Below, one piece after another: positions 1-13,239 of a stretch of 64,000 bases of DNA. The notes beneath the pieces are model-generated. The model was not told the origin of the DNA and searched no databases. It saw only the letters and a list, made by a program, of their open reading frames with translations. A program made the position numbers and the translations under genes. Source of the DNA: Omphalotus guepiniiformis (taxonomy: Eukaryota; Basidiomycota; Agaricomycetes; Agaricales; Omphalotaceae); assembly GCA_028554645.1 (NCBI GenBank), contig JAQOOI010000061.1:248001-312000 (forward strand), given 5' to 3'. Every line of letters starts with the position of its first letter. The first letter of the stretch is position 1.

Positions 1-1882
1 TTCGCTGCTATGAACTATGAAGCGCTCGTAAGCAAGTACGTAACTGCAATCTTATATGCAACTTACCGAGCCCAAACCTATTGTTCCCCGTCGTTGTATG
101 TATTCACTTATAGTACGAACGGTTGAATCGGCACGACTTCCTCAGTCCAGACCATCTTTTGTATCGCACCCACATATGAGCCCAGGACATTGATTTTATG
201 TGCCTAGAAAGGCGCCGGGTAATACCAGGTAATACCTTAGCGTCTATTAAGGCTCGTAAATGCATTACTTGCCTAGGCCTCAAAAGACAACGACGAATTC
301 TCCTAAATGTGTTGTGTCTCAACTTCATCGCCCATGGACATTGTCCAGTCCACCTCCACGATGACGAGAGGCCAGCTATGTTAAACATCGCGACCAGACT
401 TGATACGCCCATGATGGCTTTTGTCGAAAACCTGTGAGGATCTTGGCTATCCGAAATCTCGCAATGCATGAGCCGAGCGTAAGGCAGGCGTAAGGTCTGG
501 GCCAAGCTGATCATTATAACAAAAGGTGTGCATTTCAGAATGACGGGAGCCGGGAGTTCTGCTCTATGTCAGGGAGACCGGAGAGCTCACGAAAATGACT
601 CAGCGGGTCTATGCTCCCACTACTTCCATGTGACGGGATCGATTGTATATGTTAGCGCGAAACGCATTGAATGCTATATAGGTAATAGCCGATAGCTCGT
701 ATCGATGTTGCGAGGTTCACGTTAAAGAAAGAACTGAATAGCAGCCATGTTAACGCTTGAGCAATTTCAAGAGAAAATCCTTCCACGTTTGTACGCGGAG
801 CATGCAATGGCCGCGCTGCACCTAATATACGCCGCGATTATGAGGAGGAGCAGCTCTAGACTAAACCCAAGAGGGTGGTCCAGGTGTCGATTGCTGTTTG
901 GAAAGAAGTTATTATATTTCATCCCTGTAGTCTTTGTAAAGGCGAACCTTGCTTAGCAAGACCTGCAGTCCATCGAGGTACCCGAGTCGACCCGGGATGT
1001 ACTGGAAGGCATGCATTCTGCCTAGGATGGCCTACTTGTGATCCAGTCTGCTGCAAACAGACTTTGGACTCCATTGCGCAATTTCGCTTGTACGAAGAGT
1101 GCTTCCTACAAACGCAAACAAAACTTTGCAGTTTGTCATCAGGCCGGAAGTGAGGCCAAGCTTTAACTTTAACGCCTGCGCCGGGCATTCTCTTTAGTAT
1201 GTAGTAACCCTGTTGCAATCGACCGAACCTTCCAGCTGATTAGCGGAAATATCCTGTTAACCATTACGCTGGTGTGAGAGATAGAAAGAAGGTGAGGCCA
1301 GTGCACTTACCTACTCAGAAAGCAATGTGGATCGAAACCTTCTTCCACACTACCAGGGGCCTCCTACATAGGACTCTTGGATTGACTTCGTATTGTCCCT
1401 TATCTCATTTACCTATTGAAAACGGGAATTTATGGTCAATCTTCCTTTTCTATTGAATACAAGAAACAGACTTACAGTACTGCGTACAATGGCAGTCCAG
1501 CTCGTCCTGAACACTCATTTGCAGCTCTCGATCACTAGCCAAACATCTGGAATGTGAAGTCAAGGCACCAAAATTGCTTTTTCGTCAACATGACACCCCG
1601 ACCGATTTCTGCATCCTATCCTGAATTCACACTTACTCACACGTGTATATCCACCTAGTACAGAGAACAGACGGACAGATGTTACAGCGAACGCGCTCTA
1701 TACAACGTACATTTACAGAGAACGGAGAAGGCAGGAAATCATCCGAATCAGCAATCCGAGGCAAACACCTAGTTCGTGAGAGTGTCGGTGTGGCCTTTCT
1801 CGCTTTCCACCTCTCCAGGAATGTCATCCAACTGTTACCGCAATACAAGATCAGAGCAGGTTTGCGGACAGAACGTACGTAG
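1..1882. other. Intergenic, no gene recognised
   Basis: I see only short open frames here with no recognisable motif or consistent intron-exon pattern on either strand. The last few hundred bases are probably the 3' flank of the ornithine aminotransferase gene, whose stop codon is at 1883-1885 on the minus strand. Confidence 0.5.
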
Positions 1883-4090
1883 TCAACTCACTTTGTCCAG
1901 ATCGTCCAAACACTCTCTGATAATATCTATAGCCTTTTTCAACTCCTCTTCCGAAATCACAAGAGGAGGAGCAAATCGAATCCTAGGGCGTCTTAAGCAA
2001 TGATATTCTGGACAAGAGACGTCAAGACAACTCACGTGTTGACATGGGTGGGTTTCGCCAATAGACCACGACTCTTTAGCAGCAGACAAAGCTGCCACGC
2101 AGTTCGGCCCCTGGCACTCTTCGCTTCATCGATGACTACGGCATTGAAGAGACCCCTCCCGCGAACAGTTTTTACCAAAGGAGACTTGAAAGCGGAGATT
2201 GATGATCGGAATATTTCACCCAAAGCCATGGCTCGCTCGGCCAGCCGTTCATCCACTAGTACTTTTAGTGCGGTCATGGCTACTGCGCACCCCAGAGGAT
2301 TGCTGGAATCACGAATGTGAAACATCAATAACGAAAGAGCAAAGCAGAGAACAAGGGAAATATCCTTACCCCCCATAAGTGCTTCCGTGCTCCCCAGGTT
2401 GAATGCAGAGCATGACATCACGGTCTGCGAGGACGGCGGAGACAGGACACACTGTTACGAAAACGAGCAGGCACTGTAAATGCCGCGTTTGAAAAGACGT
2501 TACTGAAAGACTTACTTCCCCCAGATAGAGCCTTCCCAAGTAAAACCACATCCGCCCTGACATTGTCGTATTCGGATGCCAGCATCTTGCCTGTGCGGCA
2601 CAACCCCTACGGCGCGGAAAGACATGCGTGTTAGTTACTCGCGCGATGGCAAAAGATAGGGGGCATTCTTACTGTCTGAATTTCGTCACAAATCAGCAAC
2701 ACGTTATGTTTCTTGCACAGAGCTTGAACTTCAGACAGATAACCGGGCTCGGGAACAACAACGCTAGACCACAGATATCAGCAAAGCTATCCTGAGGCAA
2801 AAAATACAGCTTCATACCCAGCCTCTCCTTGGATAGGCTCAACAAGGAAGGCAGCAACATTTTCCCCGTAGAGCTCCAACGCACGTGCTAGATCTTCTAC
2901 CACACCAAATCGGATCGTCCTTTCCTCGTCACCGTCAAGGAAGGTGGGACCGACACCCTGCAAGTAAGGACCAAATCCTCCCCGACTCTCAGGATCAGTG
3001 CTCATACTAACTCGAGGAAGCAGTAAGCAAACAAAAAGGATGCCATGAACATACTAACTAATCACACCCAAGCTTCGCCCGTGGAAGTTGCCAGCTACGC
3101 TGAGCACAATGGCCTTTCCCTCAGGTACTCCTTTCTTTTTGTATGCCCACTTCCTTGCGAGCTTTAGCGAAGTCTCCACGGCCTCAACACCAGTGTTCAT
3201 AGGGAGGACCATGTCGTACCCAAACATCTCAGTGATTTGCTGAGCAAACTGCCCAAAGACGCTGTTGTAGAACGCCCGCGAAGAAAGAGTGAGTTTTTGG
3301 CATTGCTCAATCAAAGTAGCAACGATTCGTGGATGACAATGTCCCTGCGAACAAAGAGTTCAATGATTAAAACTTTGGACCATATAGAGAGAAAAAACGT
3401 TTATGGTATTTCTTTCCAAGCCTCTGGTAGAAATTCATTGCGTGGTGAAAGCTACTCCGTTGGTGGACGCTAGACGCCTGTAGTGGCATGTCAAACGTCA
3501 CCGAGAAAGATGATCGTACGAAATCAGAGGAAATGACACTAACTTGATTCACCGCTCTGTCCGAGAAAAGATCGATTAATCAGATGATGGGTGAGACGAA
3601 TGAGAAGAAGCACTCACGAATACGCAGAAAGCATATCAATGTATTCTTTGCCTTCAGGATCCCATACTCTGTAAATATGAACCAATCAGATTCCCCACAT
3701 TAATCACATTGTGTGGCGACAGCGGGTGGCAGAAATAACGCTCGGCGAATTACAACTCACTTTACACCTTGCGCACGGTCAAATACGACTGGAAGTGGAT
3801 GATAACTAATGGCGAAAAGCGCTCGTCAGCAAACTGTTACAAGCAACTAATCCTTATATTGGAACGACTGGGAAAGCTCAGCATGAGACCCTTCTCTGCT
3901 TTACACTTTACACTCCTCCTAGTTGTGCTTCACATGAAGAAATCAAGACTCACTTATGCGCTCCGTATTGGTGTTCCAGCTGTATGACATCTGCAGAAGT
4001 CAGATGCACTTCTCCACTGTTGGACTTGGCTTTTACGGCGCCATTCTTTGCTCTTGTTTCATCAGTGGCGTAATTTGCAGATGGGGCCAT
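1883..4090 (-). CDS. Ornithine aminotransferase, many short introns
   Basis: This is a PLP-dependent class III aminotransferase that converts ornithine and 2-oxoglutarate to glutamate semialdehyde and glutamate, the second step of arginine catabolism (cytosolic in yeast, CAR2). The start is the ATG at 4090 ([10 protein letters not shown]). Read in order on the minus strand the exons give the entry segment ending LEHQYGAHK, then [18 protein letters not shown] near 3200, GNFHGRSLG near 3080, VEPIQGEAG near 2830, and [17 protein letters not shown] near 2740. [11 protein letters not shown] near 2530 carries the Schiff-base lysine. [16 protein letters not shown] near 2390-2300 follows, and the tail ends DLDKVS. 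All family blocks appear in the right order with no internal stop that introns do not explain. Exact splice sites were not all resolved. The family identity is secure; the gene is probably intact. Confidence 0.9.
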
Positions 4091-4668
4091 GTTTGAAAGA
4101 TTCAGAAGGTTTTGTAGAATTAACGAGTTGAACTGGTTGAGATGATGGTGGTTGAGAGGAGAGACGCGATCGATGGGCAACAGAATGCGTGACTCGCTCC
4201 TTGTAGACTCCTGTGTGGCCGGATTGAAATTTTATTTCTAGACTCAGCTCATGCTCTCGCAATAGCATCTTCGCCGTTCTGCTCGATCTCCGCCTTGGAT
4301 CCGCCCGTTACTCCATCCTATCAGTCCTGTTGCGCCGTACCTTCCTTCAGCAAGTTGAACAGTAAATTTTTTAGGTTGACTCGAGAAGCAATCATCTTGA
4401 GCTAACGGATGTCAAAAAGGGCAGGATGCTTGAGGGTAGAGCTGCTAGAGGCATGAAGGATGGACCACGAAGGAATGGGTGACGAATGAACATAGCAGTC
4501 AAAAGCCCGAAATTCGTTGCTCCGAATCTCAAATCTCAAGGCCAAAATGTATGCGGGCGGAACTTGCCCTCTCAGAGATTCTTTCTCCTTACAATACAAG
4601 AACGTACACATGATACATGATACAGGTACATGTACAACTTGTACAGAAAAACAACTTCAAATTTAGCT

Positions 4669-7600
4669 TCAATTCAACCTCTTGCAATAATCAACATTCC
4701 CAATTGGATTGAGGGCCCAGTTGGGGAAATTCACAACTCGACCTCCAGCACCTCCCACCTGGAAATACATATGTCATTTCTCCAAACGAAAACACAATGA
4801 GCAGCAACAGAACTTACTGCGAAGCTATACACGAATACCATGACCTCCGTTCCTGCGAGCTCGAATCAGTATCGTTGGTACACCAAAGAGTAGAACGGTA
4901 ACTCACCTCCGTCGAGCGCGGCAGAGAGACTGTGGAAGACGGTTTTAGTAACAACGTGAGTGGGCGAACAGGCTATGCAAACACTAACAGGAAATTGTAT
5001 TTCCTGAACCACCTCGGGTGATACTTGCGAATATAGAACTGGCTCATGATACACAACAAAAAGGTCATAAACACATTCGAAGTAATCCCACCTAGAAAGT
5101 TCCGGCCAGCATCAACGTGGAATCTCGGGCGGCTACTAGAACATTCAACTGCTCACCGGCCATAGACCCAATCTGCGCACACAGCATGGGGGTAATGACA
5201 CTATCAAAGTGTGCCCTAGGCCATTTCTTGTGGAGAAGCCAAAAAGGGAGAGGCACAGCCAGTCCGATGAGTATAGATAGCGGAACAATCTGTTAGACGA
5301 AGACAGGGAAAAATAAGGGGCAGATAGGTCAAGGGTCCTCAATTCAACAAAAACATGGTAACATACCCCATATCGACCGGAGGGAGTATACAGTTCCTTG
5401 GCAAGAGCACCCCAAGCGATACTATGTATACGATACAGGATCGAAACGTAAACTGCGCAGAGATAATCGCTTATGCTTACGCGTCACTATGGAACGAGTA
5501 CACAAGTCAGTTGACGGGCTTTAGCGTGGGGAACCGCGACTTTGAATGTTATACCTATTAAAACTCTGGATAACCGATCCAGACCACACATTGGTGCCTT
5601 GTACGCTAAGCAAGGTATCGCGGTGCGAGCTGATGACGATTTTCATGATCAAGTAGTTCAAAAGGGCTGTTTGAACCCGCGCCGCGTGAGCGTATCGTTA
5701 AAAATTAAACAAGACACCACTCACCTCCGATGACGGCACCAAGACACTGCCTAGATTCCATTTAAAATATTAACGACCGACCCACCGACCCACCACCTCC
5801 CGGAGAGTGACATATGGACAGAGGGCACACATACATGGTAAACGTAATTCGCGGAGGAAGTTTTGTGTATTGACCTTTTGGCGAAAAGTTGGCGTCAATA
5901 CGGAGGTTTCAAGGCTCACGGAGAACAGGCACCAACCCATTTTGAGATCACGAGTCATAGAGCGGCCTTGCTCAGTCGAGTTGTAGGCGTACATAGTGAA
6001 ATACATATTTGCCTGGGAATACACAGCGCTTTTTTTCAGTAAGCGCTTCTCTGAGACCACGGTAAACGTCTACCTGAGGTTTTCCGGGTACGAGGGCAGC
6101 GCCCAGCATCTGCGAGTAGCGAATTTTGAACCAGCTAGCGCATCTATTGTACGTTCAACTCACCCGCGCGACATCCTCGGTCCCAGGGACAAAGCTACCA
6201 CCGCAACTCGCGAATGAGATACTGACCGAGCGACAACAGTATAACTCACCAAAGAATTGCATATAGCGCAGATATTATAGGCAAAAAGATTGCTGCGAAA
6301 CCAACGGCTGAAAGTGAATCGTCATCTCGTGAGACTAGACTTAATGGTAACAGGGTTCTTCACAACTCACAGATGAAGAAAGCCCACCTACGGTAAAAGT
6401 GTCCATCAGAAAAGTTCAACGTATCTCAAGTTTCGGGGTGCCTTACCATGGCAGTTTGGATTGGCCAGTGTAGTTGGTAGCCATACCAATAGCCATGGAG
6501 GCAATGAACATGCTTGCATACCACCAGAAAGGTACTTCTTTGTACACCTAGGGTCAAATATAAATGCGACTCCAACAATTCAAAAGCTCATAATATAGAT
6601 ACCTTCATCTTCTCATAGTGGGCTAGGGTGGAGGTGAAACGCACCACGGATCATATTAGCATCATCCAAGCTGAAGGAAAACCTGCATTCGGCCAACTAA
6701 CCATCTTCAACAGCACCAGCCTAAGGAAAGAAATCAGCTGAAATCGCTTTGCATCATCAGATGAAAGTCTCACCCTTGCATCCAAAATTGAGTCCCATAG
6801 CTGCTTGCCATTCCAAACGAGAATATGGGTGACTGAAAAAATCAGCCAGAGTCGTAAGTTGGTTCCCAGTCTTGCACGGATCAAAGAGCTTACTCGTCGC
6901 ACCAAACGACAGACTGGAACCAATCTTCGCCACGATCTGTGTTGCCGTGAACCACGGTAGACCCACTTCGGCCAATTTCTCTTCGTTGAGGGAATAGTCA
7001 GGATTGAGGATGAGAGTCTGGTCGTAGCTCGTGCCGTTCTCGAAGAACAGAAGCTAGATATGGGTATATCAATCCAGATGACAACTAAACTTTGAAGAAA
7101 GCATGAAGAGAACCTGAGACAAGAATGGGAAACTCTGGGCATTCCAAGTATTGTGGGTGTACACTCCGATGAAGCCTAGGATGTAGGAGCAGCTTGTGGT
7201 AAGCAGACAATGGTTACACGAAGCGCATTCCTACTCACATGCAGATGAAAAGGCCGGCGAACAGCGACAACTGGGTCGCAAGTGGTTGGAAGAGTGCACC
7301 ATAAGCAGAACCACCACTGCCGATATAATTCCAATCTTCAAGCAAGATGATCAATTCAAACTCTCAAAACCAACGAGCAGCAGGCGTACCTAAGCATATA
7401 GAGAAGAGACCCAGTCCTATTACATAACGAATAAGAATTCAAGGCAACGGGAGTCGGTGTAGTCACAACATACCTTCGTTGCTAGTCGTCCCACCAAATA
7501 GCCTGCTTACCCAAGCGCTGTTCCGTCTGGCCAAGCAAAATATCGAGAACCCAGTGAGCAGCGGCGCAATGTACCTTAGTTAAATATTGGCATCTTAAGG

Positions 7601-8795
7601 AGCATGATTCGAGTGAGGTGCGCCTACTCTGGGAGCCATTGCCAAAAGACTGTTATCATCAGTTCGTACAAACCACACGTACACACAGAAGAGACACATA
7701 CAAATTCCGATGAACAGAGTCCAGAAGAACTTCACTCGTTTCTTCTGTAAAATATTGTTCTGACCGCGATGTAAGACATCGAACATCTGAATAGTCGGAA
7801 TCAAGTTCGGGAAAACCATGCTTGTGGGATGAACAAGGAAGCTTCGCATCATGCCTGTAGAAGAAAACCAGAAGAAGCACGTTAGCATATATTCACGAAG
7901 TACATAGGTCGGAACTCAAATCCCCTACCTCCAAGTCCATATCCTAAAAGCTGACTACCCAATAGCGTGAAGATAGCAACAGCGGGATTAGGAGTGAGAT
8001 CATAGAAAAGATCATCAGCCGCAAAAATGTTAATAGCCAACGCGCCATGAGTCGCTGCAGCCGACATGATCAAAATAGCGACATGCTCCTTGATATTAAA
8101 TTTGCCAGGGTTGATAAACCGCCAGAAAGCGTTGTCGCGCGTAGTCAGTCGCGGGTTGTGAGGTCCCGGTAGAATCTCTTCCATTACTCTACCAAGAACA
8201 TAGGCGGCTGTTTGTAAAAAGAGTTGGCTGACATAGACAGTTGTTGGACGGAATGACTGGAAAGAGGAGGGTTATATGATTTGATGTTAATGGACGTGTT
8301 TTTATAAGAGGACTAACGAATATCTCGCTCAGGACGGCCCCAAAGCAGGACAGTCCAATGGATAGGAACCAAAGTCGAAGAGTCCAGACGGGAAGAGTTG
8401 GGTCATCCTGTCAACCAATGAGCCTCCTCAGATATCGCTCGCCCCATGATTCGTGAAGACGTACCTCCAGAGAGATTAAACGAAGACTCCAATCATTCGC
8501 AGACACTACAGGCGAAAAAAAAACACAGGGATGAATGTCAATATTACCCTGCCGAACCAATCATACACACAATAGGCCTTTCTTTCCCATCCGAGCCCAA
8601 GTCGATCTCCCGTACGTCTTCATATACATCACCGATAATGATATCTGAACGGGCAAGCATCTCTTCTTTGCCAACAGAGTCATCAGGCATCTCATCCTTA
8701 ATCGAAGCCTTCTCATCATCGAATGAAGAGTTTGTCGCTCGAGACCTATGGTCCAGTTTCGCAAGACCAGAGATCGTCGGACTCTCTGAAACCAT
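4669..8795 (-). CDS. OPT-family oligopeptide transporter
   Basis: This is a proton-coupled small-peptide transporter of the fungal oligopeptide transporter (OPT) family, expected in the plasma membrane with about a dozen helices. I chose the ATG at 8795 (MVSESPTISG) because an in-frame stop lies upstream and the earlier candidate codon is TTG. Family signatures in order: FINPGKFNIKEHVAILIM near 8090, LLGYGLGG near 7930, FLVHPTSMVFPNLIPT near 7810, DWNYIGSGG near 7320, GLPWFTATQIVAKIGSSL near 6930, WNGKQLWD near 6810, MGMATNYTGQSKLPW-type sequence near 6460, VPLSILIGLAVPLPFWLLHK near 5250, and the tail NWALNPIGNVDYCKRLN before TGA at 4669-4671. The gene is broken by many introns of about 50-60 bp, which explains its 4.1-kb span. 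The N-terminal 90 residues are acidic and presumably cytosolic. Not every splice junction was verified, especially between 5350 and 6400. Confidence 0.85.
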
Positions 8796-9564
8796 TGGGT
8801 GTTCGCGCGCGAGTTCTGTCGGTACCAACGAATGCAGTTACGACGAGTTGCTCCCTTGAACGCATCTTTACTGAGGTGTTATATGCACCTTTGAGTAGCG
8901 ATAAGCTGACTTTATGAAAGATAAGAACAGGAGCTCGTGAGCAAGGAAATTCTGATCTTCACGAAATTGATAGACCACAGAAGGATAATGTACGGCGTGA
9001 TTTCGTGAGAAATGCCGTTGGAGCTTCTGTGCTAGCAAGACTAGCAGCGAAAGATAGGCCCCGCGTTCCTGTATCTGTTGCACAACAGCATATGTACGCA
9101 AGATAGCCTCTACCTCCGGGTCCGAAGACCTCTTTAATCACCAAAGATACGGACTTAGAAGCTCGGACCGAGCGGCACGAGAATGACACAGAGCCGTGGT
9201 TCAAGTGGACTTGCAAGGCTCGTACCACCAAGACCATCGAACACATGTACGCCACTAATGATGAGAGGGCAAGGACAGAAAGACCATGAGGTTGTTTCCA
9301 GCGTATCTCTAAGAACGGCGTTCTGCCTAACGGCAAGAATATACTCGCCTCGGCGCTCCAACAGCATAGGAATGCTCATTCCATTGGACGTCTCGGAAGG
9401 TGAACAGGAAGTAGAGGACTCGGCGTAAGGCGGGATATGTTGTGGCAGGTATGATCTAGCGCGAGGTTGTTTTTGTGACGAAAAAAAAAACGCTATTTTC
9501 TTCAATTGTTTGAAAGATCCGTTGTCTGGTCGTTGTTCTGTAAGTTCCTGATATTCCCCATGAT
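8796..9564. other. Intergenic, no confident gene
   Basis: This is the divergent upstream side of the OPT gene. Short open frames exist on both strands (9183-9428 plus, 9155-9505 minus) but I see no family motif in them. It probably holds the OPT promoter and possibly poorly resolved exons of a neighbouring hypothetical gene. Confidence 0.4.
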
Positions 9565-9816
9565 CTACGTCGCCACAACCTGCAGCGCTTCCACTTCTAT
9601 TTCCTCAACCGAACCAGAATCGAGCCTCTTTATTGCTTCTATTGCAATGTTTCTCTTGACTAAGTGCGCCAACAAAAAGCACAATTTAATTTTCTTGTTC
9701 CAGGCAATGGATGCGGGTGAATCGGAGTTTACCAGACCAATACCTGAAGGCGAGAGGCGAGCATGAGCTTGAATAACCAAAGTATAGAACGCCAAAAAAA
9801 ACCCGCTCACCCGCAC
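9565..9816 (-). CDS. Possible terminal exon of a small hypothetical gene
   Basis: An open frame on the minus strand ends with a coding-looking, acidic, helix-prone stretch (AIEAIKRLDSGSVEEIEVEA) before a TAG at 9565-9567. The frame's first codon is GTG, so it is not a complete gene. A GT-AG intron may precede the tail (acceptor near 9660). It lies between the OPT gene and the Pop8-like gene on the same strand. The product is not recognised and it could be a chance frame. Confidence 0.25.
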   Translation of the reverse strand: MRVSGFFLAFYTLVIQAHARLSPSGIGLVNSDSPASIAWNKKIKLCFLLAHLVKRNIAIEAIKRLDSGSVEEIEVEALQVVAT

Positions 9817-9989
9817 TCAGGTCCAAATCTCAAGGTACGTACATTGCCAGCACTGAGTCACCCTAAAATCGCGGACCAAACCTCATATGAACGCACGCGA
9901 AGATCTAGCATGTTGTGCAATGTGGCTGTAAGCTATCAGAAAAATCTCAGCGCCCAAACGTCGACATCATGGACTACGCGATACTCACC

Positions 9990-10364
9990 TCAACAGAGCA
10001 ATGTATCTTTCGACAATAAAGATGGCAGGAAAGACGACTCTTCCACCAAACTCATTCTAGGACTTGACGAAGTCGCTGCTATAGCTGCTAGTATATGTTT
10101 TGCCTCTCTATACACAGAAAGGATCTCAATTATAATCGAAAACACGAAAAAAATCAAGCATTTAGCTTACTGTGGGTCCACGCGAATTACAACTTCCGTA
10201 CCATCATCTGCCACCCACAAGACATCGACATGAATTGACCCAAGCGCCACTCCAAACGACTCTAGCAACGCTTTCTGGATGCTGTGACGAATAGTAAGAG
10301 CATCAGACGTATTGGGCTGGACAGCAAGACGAATGTAGTGACGGTTTGAGAAGGACATAATCAT
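9990..10364 (-). CDS. RNase P/MRP subunit, Rpp14/Pop8-like
   Basis: This is a small protein resembling the Pop8/Rpp14 protein subunit of nuclear RNase P and RNase MRP, which process tRNA and rRNA precursors. Exon 1 starts at ATG 10364 (MIMSFSNRHYIRLAVQPNT) and contains TIRHSIQKALLESFG and IHVDVLWVADDGTEVVIRV, the pattern I associate with this family. An intron (donor GTAAGC near 10170, acceptor TAG near 10110) leads to exon 2 (EAKHILAAIAATSSSPRMSL), ending at TGA 9990-9992. The joined length is about 100 residues, normal for this compact fold. In-frame sequence continues upstream of the chosen ATG, so a short 5' exon is possible. The promoter probably lies between this gene and the divergent DHHC gene at 10513. 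Confidence 0.6.
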
Positions 10365-10512
10365 GGTAGACTTGCCGGCGGGTTTGCCGTGTGGGATCTG
10401 GTGACGCTGTCAGAAACCTCACAGGCGCCCCCCCTTGCTGTGCTCACCAATCGTCATACCATCCCCTATACCTTCATATACCTAGCTTCACTAGCTCTTT
10501 CCTCGAGCTTGC

Positions 10513-12188
10513 ATGTCGCAAATATGTCGCGTCGTTGAAGAGGCCAAGTACAATGCTCGCGAGAAGCGGACGAATAGAACAAAGCCTCAGCCATGGCTTG
10601 TTCTCAAGCTCATGGTCTTTATTACCTTTGGGATCATGGTGTACGCTGGGTATGTATATATTGGTCGGTTCTGTGTTGATATAATACATGGAACGAGGCC
10701 AGGTGTTAGTCGGGGATCTGGAAGTGAGTGTATAGTCCCTCACACTTCGACTAAACGATGCATAATGTGTTCTCTTTAGTTGGCCTCCTGGCAGTATTCT
10801 GTGTACTTTATCTGTGGATGCTGTGGTCTTATTTCATGGTATGTTCGACGACTCCGCCTCTTAAACCTGCCTAACATATACCTTAGATTGTCATTACCCC
10901 TCCAGGTTTCGCTCGAGACGTACGTCGCCTTTCAATCGTATCCGCATCCTATTAATTCACAATGCCTCTCAGTATATATCTCAAGAACATCCACCAGACC
11001 CTCTTCCACCTCCTTTCATCCCAATATCTTACCCAACCGACTTTGAGCGCGGGTCTGGGACGAACGATAGGACCAGCATAGGCGGGCCCTCATACGAAGC
11101 GCAATCCATTTCTCACTCAACAGAACCCGACTACGACGCTGGAATAATGAATACCATTCCGATCCCGCTACCAACGACCACCGATATATTACCGGATACA
11201 ATCATTCCAGGAGGCTCGTTACCAACTCACCATACATCATCATCACGTCCAAGCGGAGAGGTCCTTAGTAAGACCAACCGGGCTCAGAGGCAACTTGAAC
11301 GTGATTTTCAGAGGGCGGAGAGCAGAAATGTGGCGAGAAGGCCGCCTACGGTTCCGGTCCTTCTTCCTCAGCATCGTTATTGCACGAGAGATCTCTTTGT
11401 TAAGCCACTTAGAGCTCATCATTGTAGAGTTTGTGGAACAGTAGGTCAATCGACCATCTCATTCTAACGCTTTCTCATACGTGTATTATTTAGTGCGTTC
11501 TCAAATTCGACCATCATTGTCCATGGATAGGGCAATGCGTGGGTGCTCGTAATCACAAAGTCAGTATATTACTCTGTCCTACCCTTCTGTGGTTTTAACG
11601 TGTTTCATCACGCAGTTCTTTTTAAACTTCAACCTAGCAACCTCCATCTTCACATCCTACACATTCAGTACACTCATAGCCTACACCGTACGCCTAAACC
11701 AACAAACCTCCCAATCCACTCTCGACACTCAAGAAATCGTAATCATAGCCCTCTCAGGCCTCTTCTTCATATTCACAATCGCACTCTCGATAACCCACAC
11801 CCGCCTCATATGTTTATCCCAAACAACAGTCGAGAGCGTCCAATCACAAACAATGAAAGAGCGCGAGAGTCACGCCCTAGCAGAAGTTTTCTCGTTCTGG
11901 GAAATCGCCAATAAACGGCGCGTACAGAAACAGTGGGATAAGGAGTGGGGGAGGATTGATAAGGAGGGAAATCTTTGGTGGCTTGGGAATGCGAAGAAGG
12001 GATGGGAGGAAACTATGGGAACTTCACGGAGGACGAAAGAGAACCCTTGGGGTTGGCTTAGTTGGGTTTTTCCACTTCCTTTGATGAAGAATATGCAGGA
12101 AGTGGGATTGAGATATGAAGTTAATCCGAGGTTTGATGAGGAGGGTAGGTGGCGGAGGAGGAGCGAGTGGCCTGATTTGTTGAAGTAA
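10513..12188 (+). CDS. DHHC palmitoyltransferase (protein S-acyltransferase)
   Basis: This is an integral-membrane enzyme that attaches palmitate to cysteines of target proteins, in the zDHHC/PFA family. The start is ATG 10513 ([14 protein letters not shown]). Hydrophobic segments follow at about 10600-10680 and in the second exon near 10785 ([17 protein letters not shown]). Next comes the family block TPPGFARD near 10900, then a long Ser/Pro-rich linker. The Cys-rich domain has [18 protein letters not shown], then after an intron [20 protein letters not shown] near 11490-11560, with the catalytic DHHC. Two further membrane segments lie near 11600-11800. The C-terminal TTVES near 11830 resembles the family TTxE motif. 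The gene ends at TAA 12186-12188. I resolve at least six short GT-AG introns. It looks complete. Confidence 0.92.
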
Positions 12189-13239
12189 CTTTAATCTTCA
12201 CATTGGGCAGAGTTTGAGTTGGAACTTGGAGCTCGGTTGTCCACTTGTGAATACTCGTTTGCTTTGAGTTTCATATTTGTGTACTTATTTACCTTACGAT
12301 TGCCTTGTTCTGCTCATGTAGAACCTGGACGTTTTCACGATAATGAATTTAACGCGGGGTCTTTTTTAGCTATTTACTTTGCTATTCCAGCGTTCTCTTT
12401 ACTATATACTATATCATTGTAGCATTACTTAGAACATCCACATTGCGTACACGCAGGCGAAACGCACACCGTTTTTTTTTCGAAGGCGTGCACATAAGCA
12501 GTAGCCGTCGAGCACAGCGTAGAACAGGAACTTTAGACGGACTGTCCAAGTCCAGTGCCAGGATGTACGCTCAACGTTTTCAATCTTAGCATAACGTTTA
12601 TTGGACACCATAGCCAAAGGAGCGGGGGCAATTCATATTGTCCCAACTACTATATACGTAGGCACTGCTATGCATGTATACTTGTCGCAAAGTAGAAAAA
12701 AAAGCAAAAAACAAAAAAAAACAAAAGATGTACATATCGAAGCTAGACGTAAATAAATACTCCAAAGCATGACAAAAAAAGGATACCACATATAATATAT
12801 GAATATGTATCACAACCACAGAGAAAACCGATGAGGGTGTATGAAAGCAAGCTGAGAAGGAAAACAGTGAGCTGTGAGAGGTTATAAAGACTAAGTGAAA
12901 ACTACGGGGATTAACATGAACATCCCCATCTCCTTCCCCGGCACCGCTTGGAACCTTGAGAACCCTTGAACGCGTGTAAAGCATATCAAGCTTCAAGCTC
13001 CAAGTCCCTCCCCTCCGTCAAAGCAACTGGGGCACACAATCGCTGTGTGTGTACAGTTAAAGTTGAAGTGATCAGGCAGGCTGAGCGCACGTTGAACTGA
13101 TAATCAAATGAAAAGGCTGATAAAATCGGACTTCAGAACTGGGCTGCACGGGCTGCACGTGCAAGGCACGCCCACTACTATCCAATATCTGTAACCCCCA
13201 CCACAAGAGGTTAGCAAGTTGCCAACATGACAAGCAAGC
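12189..13239. other. Intergenic between convergent genes
   Basis: This is convergent 3' flank of the DHHC gene and the gene at 13240. It contains A-rich and T-rich tracts (12470-12480, 12690-12725) and no convincing coding region. The open frames on the minus strand here are AT-driven and lack motifs. Confidence 0.5.

Noticed and set aside
2720..4460. Plus-strand open frames over the ornithine aminotransferase gene
   Set aside because: They are antisense shadows of minus-strand exons and have no motifs.
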